64,000 nucleotides of DNA from Fodinibius salinus (lineage in GTDB: Bacteria; Bacteroidota; Rhodothermia; Balneolales; Balneolaceae). The notes beneath the pieces were generated by a model. The model had not been told where the DNA came from and ran no database searches. It saw only the letters and a list, made by a program, of their open reading frames with translations. Below are positions 34,252 to 43,895 of this stretch, one piece after another (the stretch's first letter is position 1; the number at the start of each line of letters is the position of its first letter). A program made the position numbers and the translations under genes. Where the stretch lies: positions 56,954 through 120,953 of the forward strand of contig NZ_VNHY01000005.1 in assembly GCF_008124865.1 (NCBI RefSeq). Direction: 5' to 3'.

Positions 34252-36603
34252 TCAGGCTGAACTTGTTTTAGTATCTACAGGTTCTGAATCGCCAGTATAG
34301 CGTTCAGGATAAGCAGCACGATTTAGAACTGAACGGCTAAGTTCAAGCATCCAGCGTAATTGCCTGCTCAAATAATTAAAGTGGGCATAATGTAAATACG
34401 TTTCTGTGGGATTCTCGGAGGGCATATCACGGGCCTCCAGTTGTTCTTTCAGGGTATAAATTTGTTTAGAAAGTGCTTCGCTGGCCTCTTCAATTCGATC
34501 AGATTTAGCAACTTTACCTTCGGGTGCTGAATGAGAAGATTTTTTCAGGCAGTATTCGGCAAGTTCCAAGTTATCGTGAATGCCTTCCCCAATGATTTCA
34601 AACTCTTTATAATGGAACTGTTGATTAGGATGTCGTTGCAAAAATATCCCCAACGATGTAGTTGCAGATAGAATCATATAATTTAGCAGAGCTAAATCGT
34701 AGGACAGTTGTGCTCCTTTTTGCTTAGATTTAGGGTCGTCGGCAAGTCGGTGGTACGAAGAAATAACATTGGCCATGTTAACATACGCCTGTTTACGTGC
34801 TAGACGGTACTCTTTTTCATCATAGTCTCCTTTAAAAAGATAATTTATGACCCTTTGTAAGTACCTTTTGTTGTCCCGGAGAGAGTGCTGTAATAAGAGC
34901 GGAAATTTTTGATATTCCCATGAAGGCCATAAAAACCGTACCGAACCGATTACAAGGACAGCACCTACGATAGTGTCGACCACGCGGAATACTACCATGG
35001 ATGGTATCTCACGATTTAGAAAACTATACATAAATATCACAAAAATGGTAAAGAAAGAAGAGGCTACAACATAATTACGTACAACGTAGGTAAAGGCCAA
35101 AGTTAGAGAAATGCCGAAAATGGCGAGTGATGCCACGTGGGTAGGATCAAGTAGATATAATCCATAGGCAATAATAGCCCCAATGAGCGTGCCGACAATG
35201 CGCTGGAAGAAGCGTTTACTGGTAACACCGTATCCCGGCTTCATAACCACAAGTATTGTTAGTAATACCCAATAAGCATTTTGGAAACCTAAAAAATGAG
35301 CCAATGAATAGCCGGCTACAGCGGTAGTAGCTGTTCTGATAGCATACCGAAAGTAACTGGAATTAAAGCTGAGGTTATCAATAATACTTCCCCAATTTAA
35401 TGGGTTTGGCGTAACAAACTGGGGCAAGTCTGTTGTGGATAAGTCGCTAGAAGGTGCTTCATCTGTTACCTCCTGATTCTCTTTATACGTTTTGTAGTCT
35501 AGGACAATATTTTGGATTACCTCCACTTTTTGGAGCTGTTTATGCAGGTACAGCTCAATACGCTTTAGGGTGTGGTACGCTTCTTCATCATGTTCTTTGT
35601 CGCTGAAAGCATCCTGTTTTAGTTGGATTAAATGCTGTTCCAATGATTCCAGTTCCTCTTGAAGTTTAAGAGGACGCTTGTATTCTTTGTCATTGAGTAA
35701 GACTTCAGCCAGCAGATCCATTTCATCGTGAATCTTGTCAATGATTTCCCGAATGATGTTATACTCAGGATAGCGATGGAGTAGATCTCGGACCTTGGGA
35801 TAATCAATAGGGGTTGCCACGGCAAGTTCATGCATGTCAACAAGTTCAATAAAAATAAGATAGTACCGGCGCCGCTCAGAACTTCGTCCTGATAGCAAAG
35901 AGGTGTTGCTGAATAATAGTTCGCGGACACTTTCCTGGGTTTCATTGAGCTCCTGCTGAAGTTGGGCTAATTTGAATATTCCCCGATCATGGTTAACCTC
36001 TGGTTCAACAAGAGCCACACGCTGTTGAAAGTAATGTGTAGTTTGTTTCATGCATCGAGCAAGCCGACGGGTGATAGCCCGAGTGCCGGTAAAAAAGTGT
36101 ATGACCAAAGCATAAACGATATACCAAAGCGACCCACAGAGTAATAGAAAGCAGTGGTGTAATATCTGAGAAACTGAATTAAATCGTCCTATCATACTTA
36201 TAGCCAGAATAATAGCCAGATATCCCATTATTCCCATAAGAGCATAGCGGAGACTAAAAGGAGAAATATAGGCAAGGCCAAAGATAAAAATGAAGAGTAG
36301 CCCCAAGACCAGAAACTGTTGCCCGCCGGCAACGAGCAATAAAAAAGTGATCGAGATCGACAGGGCCGTAGTAATAAGTAGGGCTTTAGCCTTCGATTGG
36401 AAAGTTCCTGTAATATCAACGCCTGACACAAAAAAGGCGCCCAGCATCATTTCCAGGCCAATTGTTTCGTAACCCAGCATCTCGCTAATTACAAGAGGAA
36501 TTAAAGCCCCGGCAGCATGACGCAGGCTAAGATAGAATTGTTCGTCTTGGGAAACCTCTTTTACGTATTGAATCCCCTTTTGGAGTCGCTCAGTGATCCT
36601 CAA
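34252..36603 (-). CDS. FUSC/YccS family inner membrane protein
   Basis: The 783-residue protein has two bundles of about six membrane helices (about 25-175 and 420-560), each followed by a long cytoplasmic helical stretch, the layout of YccS, YhfK and fusaric-acid or aluminium-activated transporters. The second bundle has ATTAVAGYSLAHFLG and VLLTILVVMKPGYGVTSKRFFQRIVGTLIGA, the FUSC signature. It may export aromatic acids or other small compounds; the substrate is unknown. No membrane-fusion partner gene is adjacent. It stands alone on the minus strand. Confidence 0.85.
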   Translation of the reverse strand: MRITERLQKGIQYVKEVSQDEQFYLSLRHAAGALIPLVISEMLGYETIGLEMMLGAFFVSGVDITGTFQSKAKALLITTALSISITFLLLVAGGQQFLVLGLLFIFIFGLAYISPFSLRYALMGIMGYLAIILAISMIGRFNSVSQILHHCFLLLCGSLWYIVYALVIHFFTGTRAITRRLARCMKQTTHYFQQRVALVEPEVNHDRGIFKLAQLQQELNETQESVRELLFSNTSLLSGRSSERRRYYLIFIELVDMHELAVATPIDYPKVRDLLHRYPEYNIIREIIDKIHDEMDLLAEVLLNDKEYKRPLKLQEELESLEQHLIQLKQDAFSDKEHDEEAYHTLKRIELYLHKQLQKVEVIQNIVLDYKTYKENQEVTDEAPSSDLSTTDLPQFVTPNPLNWGSIIDNLSFNSSYFRYAIRTATTAVAGYSLAHFLGFQNAYWVLLTILVVMKPGYGVTSKRFFQRIVGTLIGAIIAYGLYLLDPTHVASLAIFGISLTLAFTYVVRNYVVASSFFTIFVIFMYSFLNREIPSMVVFRVVDTIVGAVLVIGSVRFLWPSWEYQKFPLLLQHSLRDNKRYLQRVINYLFKGDYDEKEYRLARKQAYVNMANVISSYHRLADDPKSKQKGAQLSYDLALLNYMILSATTSLGIFLQRHPNQQFHYKEFEIIGEGIHDNLELAEYCLKKSSHSAPEGKVAKSDRIEEASEALSKQIYTLKEQLEARDMPSENPTETYLHYAHFNYLSRQLRWMLELSRSVLNRAAYPERYTGDSEPVDTKTSSA

Positions 36604-36841
36604 AATGGTAATGACTCTCTATTGTATTAAACAGGTCTTTCATTTATTACTCCCCAATATAAGAAGTTATCTCCAGCAAAGAAGAGGTAAAAGAATTTTA
36701 TCTATTTTGATGTTCAATATTAACACCTTCTTCTTCCTCAGGGGAACGTAGCTGGGAAGCCAGTTTTTAAGTCTGAATTACTAAACTCTTTCTCAACTTC
36801 ACGTTGTTGTTTATTTGATGGAAACCTGTTTTAAAGCGTAA

Positions 36842-37261
36842 TTATTCTCCGTGTAAGGTAACAACCAGTTTCCGCCGCCCGCCGTTATTTCGATGTTCAC
36901 ATAAGTAAATCCCTTGCCAGGTTCCGAGGTTTAACTTCCCGTCGGTTATGGGGATAGATACTGAATGGCCCAGCATGGAGCTTTTAATGTGAGAGGTCAT
37001 ATCATCGGGACCTTCAAGCGTGTGTTCATACATAGAGGTATCTTCGGGTACCATGCGCTTAAAGTGAGTGGCAAAGTCACGCCGTACCGAAGGATCGGCA
37101 TTTTCGTTGATCGTCAGGCTGGCACTGGTATGCTGGATAAAGATATGAGCAATACCTGTTTGAACCTTTTTGATCTCGGGAATTTCGCTGAGGATCTCAT
37201 CCGTAATAATATGATATCCCCGTGACTTGGCAGTAAGCGTTATGTTAGTTTGATACCACAT
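36842..37261 (-). CDS. YjbQ family protein (secondary thiamine-phosphate synthase-like)
   Basis: The 139-residue protein shows the whole family pattern: IFIQHTSASLTINENADPSVRRDF, then HTLEGPDDMTSHIKSS-type residues, GTWQGIYLCEHR and a C-terminal VTLHGE. Members form beta-barrel trimers, and E. coli YjbQ has weak thiamine-phosphate synthase activity; the true role is unsettled. The conserved His, Asp and Glu residues are all present. It stands between the FUSC gene and an SDR gene, with no thiamine genes nearby. Confidence 0.88.
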   Translation of the reverse strand: MWYQTNITLTAKSRGYHIITDEILSEIPEIKKVQTGIAHIFIQHTSASLTINENADPSVRRDFATHFKRMVPEDTSMYEHTLEGPDDMTSHIKSSMLGHSVSIPITDGKLNLGTWQGIYLCEHRNNGGRRKLVVTLHGE

Positions 37262-37273
37262 CGTTTCAGTTGT

Positions 37274-37294
37274 CAGTTAACAGTGAACAGTAAG
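37274..37294. repeat. Short dispersed repeat, copy 2
   Basis: This matches 29004-29024 at 18 of 21 positions. It lies 11 bases before a dispersed palindrome, so the two elements may belong to one larger decayed unit. Confidence 0.4.
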
Positions 37295-37305
37295 TAAAAA
37301 AGTAA

Positions 37306-37335
37306 CATGTCATCCTGAACTAGTTTCAGGATCTC
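37306..37335. repeat. Dispersed palindromic repeat, copy 2
   Basis: The unit reads CATGTCATCCTGAAC, a TA spacer, then GTTTCAGGATCTC; arms ATCCTGAAC and GTTTCAGGAT pair. It sits directly after the SDR stop codon (9 bases) and could act as its terminator hairpin. Copies: 28584 and 53826. Confidence 0.65.
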
Positions 37336-37343
37336 GGTTACAC

Positions 37344-38120
37344 TCATCCAAATAAACCTTGAATATTCCCGCCGTCGTGGCTGATGGTCTGTCCGGTAAC
37401 GTATGATGCATGTGGAGATAAAATCCAGCCTGTTAAAGATGCCAGCTCTTCTGCTTCGCCCATGCGTCCCACCGGAATAGCAGCTTCCATTTCTTCGCGT
37501 ACTTCTTCTAAGGATTTGTCCGAACCATCCGCTGCTTTTTCGATCACACGTTCAATCGCAGGTGTGTTATGGGAGCCTGGAGCCAGCACATTAACGGTTA
37601 CGCCTTGTTTGGCAATTTCCTGAGACAATGATTTTGCAAAACCCACCATGCCGGCGCGAAATGAATTGCTGAGGACCAACGAAGGAATAGGTTGCTTTAC
37701 CGATTGGCTTTCTACAAATAATATTCGCCCATAATCTTTTGAAGTGAAATATGAGACCAATCTCAACACCAGTTCAATTTTCCAGCGCATTACATTTTCA
37801 TAAGCCTGGTCCCAATCATAAATAGCCGTTTCCAGTGGACTCAAAGCGGGTGGGCCGCCTGCATTAATCACCACGCCGTGGAGCTGTTCATTGCCTATAG
37901 CTGCTTCAATTTTATTGTGTGTTTCATCATTCGTAAGATCTCCTGCTACAATATCGGCCCGGTCGGGATAATCTTCTGTTAGCTCTTTTAGTTTTTGTTC
38001 CCGTCGCGCAATAGCAATAACATGAGCACCTTCATCCAGTAGTAATTCTGCAATGGCACGCCCAAACCCACTGCTGGCCCCACAAACAATAAAACGCTGA
38101 TCCCTGATTTCTAAATCCAT
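37344..38120 (-). CDS. Short-chain dehydrogenase/reductase with atypical active site
   Basis: The 258-residue protein has the Rossmann nucleotide loop GASSGFGRA (14-22), DLTND for the adenine ring and NAGGP in place of NAG. ARR at about 38-40 suggests NADP preference. The classical YxxxK pair falls at Ser151 and Arg155 (LSNSFRAG), so the catalytic tyrosine and lysine are both absent. SVKQP and LSNSFRAG look like conserved blocks of a divergent SDR subgroup, so this is probably not decay. Whether it still reduces a carbonyl is open. It stands alone. Confidence 0.85.
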   Translation of the reverse strand: MDLEIRDQRFIVCGASSGFGRAIAELLLDEGAHVIAIARREQKLKELTEDYPDRADIVAGDLTNDETHNKIEAAIGNEQLHGVVINAGGPPALSPLETAIYDWDQAYENVMRWKIELVLRLVSYFTSKDYGRILFVESQSVKQPIPSLVLSNSFRAGMVGFAKSLSQEIAKQGVTVNVLAPGSHNTPAIERVIEKAADGSDKSLEEVREEMEAAIPVGRMGEAEELASLTGWILSPHASYVTGQTISHDGGNIQGLFG

Positions 38121-38261
38121 AGTTGCTTAAAGTTGTGTTTATTTACCCGTTGTTGAAAAGGTTATATATACTAAAATGAGTGCTGATGAGCAATTAGTAC
38201 GCTGATATAGAAAGCAGTGAATAATAGTATTTTCTAATAATGAATTGCGCAAATAAAGCCG

Positions 38262-38269
38262 TATCTTTG
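38262..38269 (+). promoter_or_regulatory. Bacteroidota-type -7 element before typA
   Basis: TATCTTTG followed by CAGGC matches TAnnTTTG, 67 bases before the typA ATG. No TTG lies at the ideal distance (one is 14 bases away). Confidence 0.45.
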
Positions 38270-38336
38270 CAGGCTTGAATTGTAGAAATTTCAAGATGCC
38301 ATGCGCTCAAGATTGATTAATTACTAACGACATTTT

Positions 38337-40157
38337 ATGTACAACGATATTAGAAATATAGCCATCATTGCCCACGTTGATCACGGTAAGACCACGCTGG
38401 TCGATCAAATGCTGAAACAGAGTGGAACCTTCCGCGAAAATGAAGAAGTGGCCGAGCGCGTTATGGATTCCGGCGATCTGGAACGCGAAAAGGGTATTAC
38501 CATTAGCTCAAAAAATACTGCCATAAAGTGGGATGACACCAAAATAAATATTGTAGATACACCCGGACACGCAGATTTTGGTGGTGAAGTAGAACGTATT
38601 CTCAAGATGGTAAATGGGGTGATTATTCTGGTGGATGCCGCCGAAGGCCCGTTGCCGCAGACCAAGTTCGTACTTCGCAAATCATTGGAGTTGGGATACG
38701 AACCCATTGTGGTCATCAATAAGATTGATCGCAAGGATGCGCGTCCTGATGAGGTGCTCAACGAAATTTTTGATCTTTTTGTGATGCTCGATGCCACCAA
38801 TGAGCAGCTGGATTTCCCCATTATTTATGCCGAGGGTATAAATGGCATTGCCAAGTATGAGCTCGAAGATGATAACGATGATCTTGTTCCACTCTTTAAT
38901 ACCATAATGGAACATATACCGGCACCGGAACAGGAGCTGGATGCTTCCTTTAAAATGCTGGTGAGCAGTATCGACTGGAATGATTATGTCGGACGTATTG
39001 GCATTGGTCGCGTAGAGCAGGGTACCATTGAGCAAGGGCAGCGAATTGCACTGCTCGACAGCGATGGAAATCTAAAAGAAGAGGCGAAGGCTACCAAGCT
39101 ATTTACATTTAACGGGTTGCAGCGCGAACCCGTAGAAAAAGCAGTAGCTGGTGATGTTTTTGCCTTGGCCGGGTATGAGCAAGTAGATATCGGGGATACA
39201 CTTACTGCTACCACCGATATGACGGCCATCGACTATCCCGATATTGATCAGCCGACTATGGCGATGTTTTTTCGCGTAAACGATTCGCCTTTTGCAGGAT
39301 TGGAAGGGGAGTACGTAACCTCCAATCAGATTAAAGATCGGTTGATGCGCGAAGATCGTATTAACGTGTCTATTGAAGTAGAGCAGACCGACAATCCCGA
39401 TATTTATAAAGTTTCAGGGCGCGGAGAATTGCAGTTAGCCATCCTTACCGAGACCATGCGGCGTGAAGGATATGAATTTGCTGTTTCTCGTCCCGAGGTA
39501 CTCTACAAAGAAATTGATGGCAAGCGCCACGAACCGTTTGAAGAGGTAGTGGTGGATGTTCATAAAGACTATAGTAACCGCGTGATCGATAATCTGCAGC
39601 AGCGCAGAGGGATTATGACTTCTATGACGCAAGAGGGCGATAATAATCGTATTATCTTTAACGTACCTTCGCGCGGACTTATTGGATTCCGTGGTGAGAT
39701 GCTTACCGAAACGCGAGGCACAGGTATCATGCACCAACAGTTTGATTCCTATGAACCATATGCGGGTGAAATTCCTGGTCGCAACAGTGGTACACTAATC
39801 TCTTTAGAAAAAGGAGAGGTTACCAGCTATGCGCTCGAAGGTCTGCAAGATCGCGGAACTTTCTTGGTTGAGCCTGGTGACTCGGTATATGAAGGACAGG
39901 TTGTAGGGATCAACAACCGCTCTGATGATTTGGTGGTAAATGTGGTGAAAAAGAAGAACCTTACTAATCACCGTGCTACACAAAGTGCAGATGAGGTGAA
40001 AATTGCGCCGGCTAAGAAAATGAGTCTTGAGCAATGCATTGAATTTGTTGACGATGATGAACTGCTTGAAGTAACGCCCGAAAGCCTGCGCATCCGTAAA
40101 AAGTACCTGAGTTTTAATGAGCGAAAGAAAGCCAAAAAGCAGAATGAATTTGCGTAA
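38337..40157 (+). CDS. typA: Ribosome-associated GTPase TypA/BipA
   Basis: TypA is a translational GTPase related to EF-G that helps ribosome assembly and growth under stress. The 606-residue protein has the P-loop AHVDHGKTT (12-20), switch [18 protein letters not shown] and NKIDR for guanine. Domain 2 and the EF-G-like domains III and V follow, with [10 protein letters not shown] and [16 protein letters not shown], diagnostic of TypA. The C-terminal domain (about 485-606) containing [15 protein letters not shown] is specific to this family. Length is normal. Confidence 0.97.
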   Translation: MYNDIRNIAIIAHVDHGKTTLVDQMLKQSGTFRENEEVAERVMDSGDLEREKGITISSKNTAIKWDDTKINIVDTPGHADFGGEVERILKMVNGVIILVDAAEGPLPQTKFVLRKSLELGYEPIVVINKIDRKDARPDEVLNEIFDLFVMLDATNEQLDFPIIYAEGINGIAKYELEDDNDDLVPLFNTIMEHIPAPEQELDASFKMLVSSIDWNDYVGRIGIGRVEQGTIEQGQRIALLDSDGNLKEEAKATKLFTFNGLQREPVEKAVAGDVFALAGYEQVDIGDTLTATTDMTAIDYPDIDQPTMAMFFRVNDSPFAGLEGEYVTSNQIKDRLMREDRINVSIEVEQTDNPDIYKVSGRGELQLAILTETMRREGYEFAVSRPEVLYKEIDGKRHEPFEEVVVDVHKDYSNRVIDNLQQRRGIMTSMTQEGDNNRIIFNVPSRGLIGFRGEMLTETRGTGIMHQQFDSYEPYAGEIPGRNSGTLISLEKGEVTSYALEGLQDRGTFLVEPGDSVYEGQVVGINNRSDDLVVNVVKKKNLTNHRATQSADEVKIAPAKKMSLEQCIEFVDDDELLEVTPESLRIRKKYLSFNERKKAKKQNEFA

Positions 40158-40251
40158 AGAATGGGTGCTTTCTTCGTTTTATTTTGCCAAATAGTTCGTT
40201 GGGAAATATAGCTTCTACATACCGTATATGTCTGTTAGGCGGTTAGAGAAG

Positions 40252-40728
40252 TTAATTGCTAAACTCTGCCTCCCAGTAATCTTTACGGTAATAAAACCAG
40301 CCCCCGCCGACAAGCATAATGCCGCCGGTACCAAAACCGACCATTTCTAAAAAAGGACTCTCGGGCACGCGAACCAATATTTCACTGATAAATGCAGCAT
40401 ACAATCCTAGTACAGACCAGTACATGAAACTGAAGTGCAGGATTACCCAATCATCAGGTGTACGAAGCAGTGCAGGAATCATGCCACCGGCCAGGGTAGC
40501 TCCGCTCACGACGGCTGCCCAGTGAAAAATCCCCGAACCGCCAAACAGCCGGTAGATCATAAAAGCCGTAGCAACTACAATAAGCATAGCCGAAACATAG
40601 ATATAGCCAATCTTCTTGTGAATTTCTGAGCCTTTTGCCATTGCCAGAATGAGCGTTCCGGTGATGAGTGCAACAATAGATGCTATCAGGTGTAGTCCGC
40701 CAATCCAGTCATAAACGATATTTTCCAT
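40252..40728 (-). CDS. DUF2306-like four-helix membrane protein
   Basis: The 158-residue protein has four or five hydrophobic helices. The N-terminal helix with GGLHLIASIVALITGTLIL and the following GSEIHKKIGYIYV resemble the DUF2306 family, small membrane proteins with conserved histidines on helices (His13 and the HKKIG histidine here; further His in IFHWAA and LHFSFMYW). Function is unknown; heme or redox roles have been guessed from the His pattern. It is last in a three-gene operon behind a winged-helix regulator (11 bases). Confidence 0.7.
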   Translation of the reverse strand: MENIVYDWIGGLHLIASIVALITGTLILAMAKGSEIHKKIGYIYVSAMLIVVATAFMIYRLFGGSGIFHWAAVVSGATLAGGMIPALLRTPDDWVILHFSFMYWSVLGLYAAFISEILVRVPESPFLEMVGFGTGGIMLVGGGWFYYRKDYWEAEFSN

Positions 40729-40739
40729 TGTGTCGATAG

Positions 40740-41042
40740 TTAATTGTCATTGCTATTTACATCCAGATACTGTTGCAGGGTGTTCACATATGTTTCAAAA
40801 GCTTCGATACCTTCGGGAGTGATAGTGTAGGAGGTATTGGGCTTGTTGTCTTTAAAGGTTTTGGTTACCTCAACATAGCCGGCATCCTCGAGTTTGCTCA
40901 TCTGTACACTGATGTTGCCCGAGCTGGCTCTGGTCTCTTCTTTGATGTATTTATAGTCTGCTTCTTTTACGCTGATCAGCAGCGACATAATGGCTAGCCG
41001 CAACTGGGAATGTAGCAGAGGATTAAGGTCATCAAAAGCCAT
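40740..41042 (-). CDS. Small winged-helix regulator (HTH_34/MarR-like)
   Basis: The 100-residue protein is one winged-helix domain: HSQLRLAIMSLLISVKEADYKYIKEE, recognition helix SSGNISVQMSKLEDAGYVEV, and wing KPNTSYTITPEGIEAFETY. This is the HTH_34 type related to MarR and ArsR, usually a dimeric repressor without a ligand domain. It is flanked in the same operon by two membrane proteins (gaps 2 and 11 bases), so it probably controls them. A perfect 12-base palindrome upstream of the operon is the likely binding site. Confidence 0.85.
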   Translation of the reverse strand: MAFDDLNPLLHSQLRLAIMSLLISVKEADYKYIKEETRASSGNISVQMSKLEDAGYVEVTKTFKDNKPNTSYTITPEGIEAFETYVNTLQQYLDVNSNDN

Positions 41043-41044
41043 GG

Positions 41045-41620
41045 TTACCTCTCATTGTTTTTTAGGATATAGCCGGGAATCAGGTATCCGCCGCCTATTG
41101 CCACGGTTGTAGCCAATAACTGATAAGGCAGGGGAACCATAAAAGCTACGATGCTCATTACCCAGATAAAGCCTGCTCCCCATTTTAGAGGTTTAAACTT
41201 TAGCAGGATTCCACTAAGGAAGACTGATCCCGCCGTTAGTACCAGTATTACTGGAGTGATGTAAAAGTTAATCTTCGCAATAAAAATGAGAATGATAAAA
41301 TAATTGATCAGAAAAGTGACCCAGATCATTGTCATCAGGTGTTCGCCATAGGTGGCTATCCCTGAGCTTCTGCGGTCGTTAATTCCTTTGACTACCGAAG
41401 CGATAATACCGACAACGACAATTGACCATGCCCATTCGGGATGAGCTATACTACTGAACTCCAAAAGCAAGTAATGGCCGAGACTGCCGGCTGCAACAAT
41501 CCATCCCCACAAAAGCAAGTAAAATGAGCTGTTTTGAATGTGTCCTTTGGCCTGGGTGATCATCTGGTGAATAGTTTGCAGGCGTTGCTGATTGTCTGTT
41601 GAACCCTTTTGATTATTCAT
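41045..41620 (-). CDS. Membrane protein of unknown function
   Basis: I do not recognise a named family. The 191-residue protein starts with a charged, Gln-rich segment (residues 1-30) and then has five or six membrane helices. NSSFYLLLWGWIVAAGSLGHY resembles the first helix of small membrane proteins often found beside HTH_34 regulators in Bacteroidota. It is first in the operon with the regulator and the DUF2306-like protein. It may be the sensor or the regulated product; nothing shows which. Confidence 0.65.
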   Translation of the reverse strand: MNNQKGSTDNQQRLQTIHQMITQAKGHIQNSSFYLLLWGWIVAAGSLGHYLLLEFSSIAHPEWAWSIVVVGIIASVVKGINDRRSSGIATYGEHLMTMIWVTFLINYFIILIFIAKINFYITPVILVLTAGSVFLSGILLKFKPLKWGAGFIWVMSIVAFMVPLPYQLLATTVAIGGGYLIPGYILKNNER

Positions 41621-41662
41621 AGCAAGAGTTTTTAAGTTCTTAAGTTAAACTATAATTAATAA

Positions 41663-41674
41663 TAAAGTACTTTA
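41663..41674 (-). promoter_or_regulatory. Palindromic operator candidate TAAAGTACTTTA
   Basis: The perfect 12-base palindrome lies 42 bases before the first gene of the regulator operon, inside an AT-rich promoter region, with a further TAAAG half-site at 41680. It is the likely site of the winged-helix repressor encoded in the operon. Confidence 0.55.
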
Positions 41675-41814
41675 TAATATAAAGCAAAATAACGTTATCA
41701 GCCTCAAACGGGCTTTAATAGGTGGGGTTATATTAAAACAATGAAAGGAGCGTTATTCTATGGGGATCAATAGATTGTGAAGGTGGTCTGAAAAACTGAA
41801 GTAATAATTTATAA

Positions 41815-41846
41815 ATAAAAAAGCCCTCCGTAGCGAAGGGCTTTTT
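41815..41846 (-). terminator. Rho-independent terminator of the M61 peptidase gene
   Basis: AAGCCCT and AGGGCTT form a 7-base-pair stem extended by CG pairs around TAG. On the minus strand it is followed by TTTTTTATTTAT, and on the plus strand by TTTTT, so it could stop both directions. Confidence 0.85.
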
Positions 41847-41869
41847 GAATGTAAATATTACTTGTGCAA

Positions 41870-43777
41870 TTAGTTGCCTAACCACTGTTTGCGAAGCTTG
41901 ATTTGCTCTTTGGATGCATCATCGATTTCAACGAGTTTCTTTGTCGTAACAGTGGGCTCTCCAACTTTGCCTGATATCTTAATTTCTTCTCCGTCACGGA
42001 TTACAACCATTGTAATCTTAGTATCTGCTTTCCACTGCATACTTTTGGGGATAAGCTGTCGGATGTTCGATACCGTATATTCCGTGCCATTGATGGACTT
42101 TATGATGTCTCCCGATTGAATACCTAAATCAATAAGAGAGGAGTTAAGCTTCATATCTCGGAAAAAGAGTTGTTTTGTCGATTGGTTAGCATCAATAAAG
42201 GGTGTTTGGCCATTCAAAAACAGAGACGTTTGTTTCTTTTTGGCTACGCGCTTTAATCCTACTTTATCGAAAAATTTAGAATAGTCAATGGGGGTTGTTC
42301 CCACAACATGAGTACGCAAAAATTCACCGACTGAGGGATAAGTCATATTTGCAATTTCGGTAATCAGCTTATCATCAGTAAACGGTTTTTCGACGCCATA
42401 CTCATCCGAAAGCTGCTTCATCAGAGAAAGCATACTACGCTGTCCATTGCTTTCTTCACGCATTAGAATATCAATACACATACTGATAAGTGCCCCTTTC
42501 TGATAAACATTCAGATAATTTGAGGCATAGGGTTCATCAAGAACATTTTCACTCATTTTTGTGAAGCTCATCGTGTCAGCCATAGCCATCGAAGACTCGA
42601 TTTTCCCATTTATTTTATTGTAAAATTCTTGCTTGGGCTGTAGACCTTCATATACCTGAAAGTGACTGGCAAAATATTCGGTTGTTCCTTCATACATCCA
42701 CAGATGCTTGGAAAAGGTGGGCGTATTGTAGTCAAAGTTGTGAATATCTTCGGAGTGAACACTTAATGGAGTAACAATATGGAAGAATTCATGAGATACC
42801 ACATCCGTCATAGTGCTGCTGAGACGAGATTTCTGCATTGCTTCAGGTAATACAACTACCGTTGAGGTATGATGTTCGAGAGCTCCGAATCCAGTAGGAG
42901 CCGACTTATTTTGAGGTGCCAGATACAAATAGATATCATAGCGATCAGTCGTTTTTAAATCGCCGAGATAATCCTTTTGAGCCCTCATCATTTTGGCTAC
43001 AGTTTTCTTTATACTCGAAGCAGGGTGGTTACCATTGGGCGAATAAACGCTCAATACAATAGTAATATCACTCACCTTAAACTTTTCGACGCTGAGGTCT
43101 CCATAAAACATTGGGTTGTCAGTAATGTCGAAATACCGATCAGCGGAGTATGTGTTCGTTACTGTTGTACTGTCGCTATTGTAAGAGGTAGAAGTAACCG
43201 GCAAAGCCGAGGACTTCTTATAATTGGCAGGAGCCGTAACATTGAGCTTATAGGGATGTTCGTCAAAATTTTCAAAATATCCGATAAAACCATGGAGGTT
43301 CAGTACAAAATTATCTTTGGCTATATTCGTGCCTGATGGTGAAAAGGGGGTTGCCTTATCCGTACGCTCAATGTCAAAAGTGTCGTTAACGTAATAGCCT
43401 ACCTTGTCAAAATTAGCTGCAGGTATAACCCACGTATTTTTTCCTTTTTTACGAGCAGTAATTTGATCTCCCTTATAATTATAGGCCACCAGGCTATCCA
43501 CAAAGCTACCGAAATTACTTACATCATAGGTCCCCTGAACAACGCGGGGCAGCCGAAATAAAACACTATCAGCTGAAAACTTTCCCGGATCAACTTGAAC
43601 CCAAACACGGTCGTTGTTGATTTCGGTTAAATCAATAGAAGAAGAAATAGGTACTTTCTTTGCCGACTGTTCCACTTTTTGATTTGAATCATCGGTGTTG
43701 TCTAGCTGTTCACCAGTTTTGGGAGAACAGGCAGCTACGATAAAAATGAGTATTAGAAAACTGAGAAGCTTTTGCAT
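41870..43777 (-). CDS. M61 family metallopeptidase with PDZ domain, lipoprotein
   Basis: The 635-residue protein has a lipobox VAAC (Cys17). Residues about 45-220 are the beta-rich N-terminal domain. The peptidase core has GALEHHTST, the zinc motif HEFFH near residue 326 and the downstream glutamate in YEGTTEYF, as in glycyl aminopeptidases of clan MA. A PDZ domain (about 525-600) ends with SGDIIKSINGTEY, the peptide-binding groove. It probably cleaves peptides in the periplasm or at the surface. It is transcribed alone with a clear terminator. Confidence 0.92.
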   Translation of the reverse strand: MQKLLSFLILIFIVAACSPKTGEQLDNTDDSNQKVEQSAKKVPISSSIDLTEINNDRVWVQVDPGKFSADSVLFRLPRVVQGTYDVSNFGSFVDSLVAYNYKGDQITARKKGKNTWVIPAANFDKVGYYVNDTFDIERTDKATPFSPSGTNIAKDNFVLNLHGFIGYFENFDEHPYKLNVTAPANYKKSSALPVTSTSYNSDSTTVTNTYSADRYFDITDNPMFYGDLSVEKFKVSDITIVLSVYSPNGNHPASSIKKTVAKMMRAQKDYLGDLKTTDRYDIYLYLAPQNKSAPTGFGALEHHTSTVVVLPEAMQKSRLSSTMTDVVSHEFFHIVTPLSVHSEDIHNFDYNTPTFSKHLWMYEGTTEYFASHFQVYEGLQPKQEFYNKINGKIESSMAMADTMSFTKMSENVLDEPYASNYLNVYQKGALISMCIDILMREESNGQRSMLSLMKQLSDEYGVEKPFTDDKLITEIANMTYPSVGEFLRTHVVGTTPIDYSKFFDKVGLKRVAKKKQTSLFLNGQTPFIDANQSTKQLFFRDMKLNSSLIDLGIQSGDIIKSINGTEYTVSNIRQLIPKSMQWKADTKITMVVIRDGEEIKISGKVGEPTVTTKKLVEIDDASKEQIKLRKQWLGN

Positions 43778-43895
43778 GGTTATAAAATACTTAGTGAGTT
43801 ATAAATAAATATTGTAGTGCTGATTCCGGAATTTTATACTGTTTTCTGCCAACAATGTTACACTATAAAATAATTTTTAACTATTAGAGTCGGTG

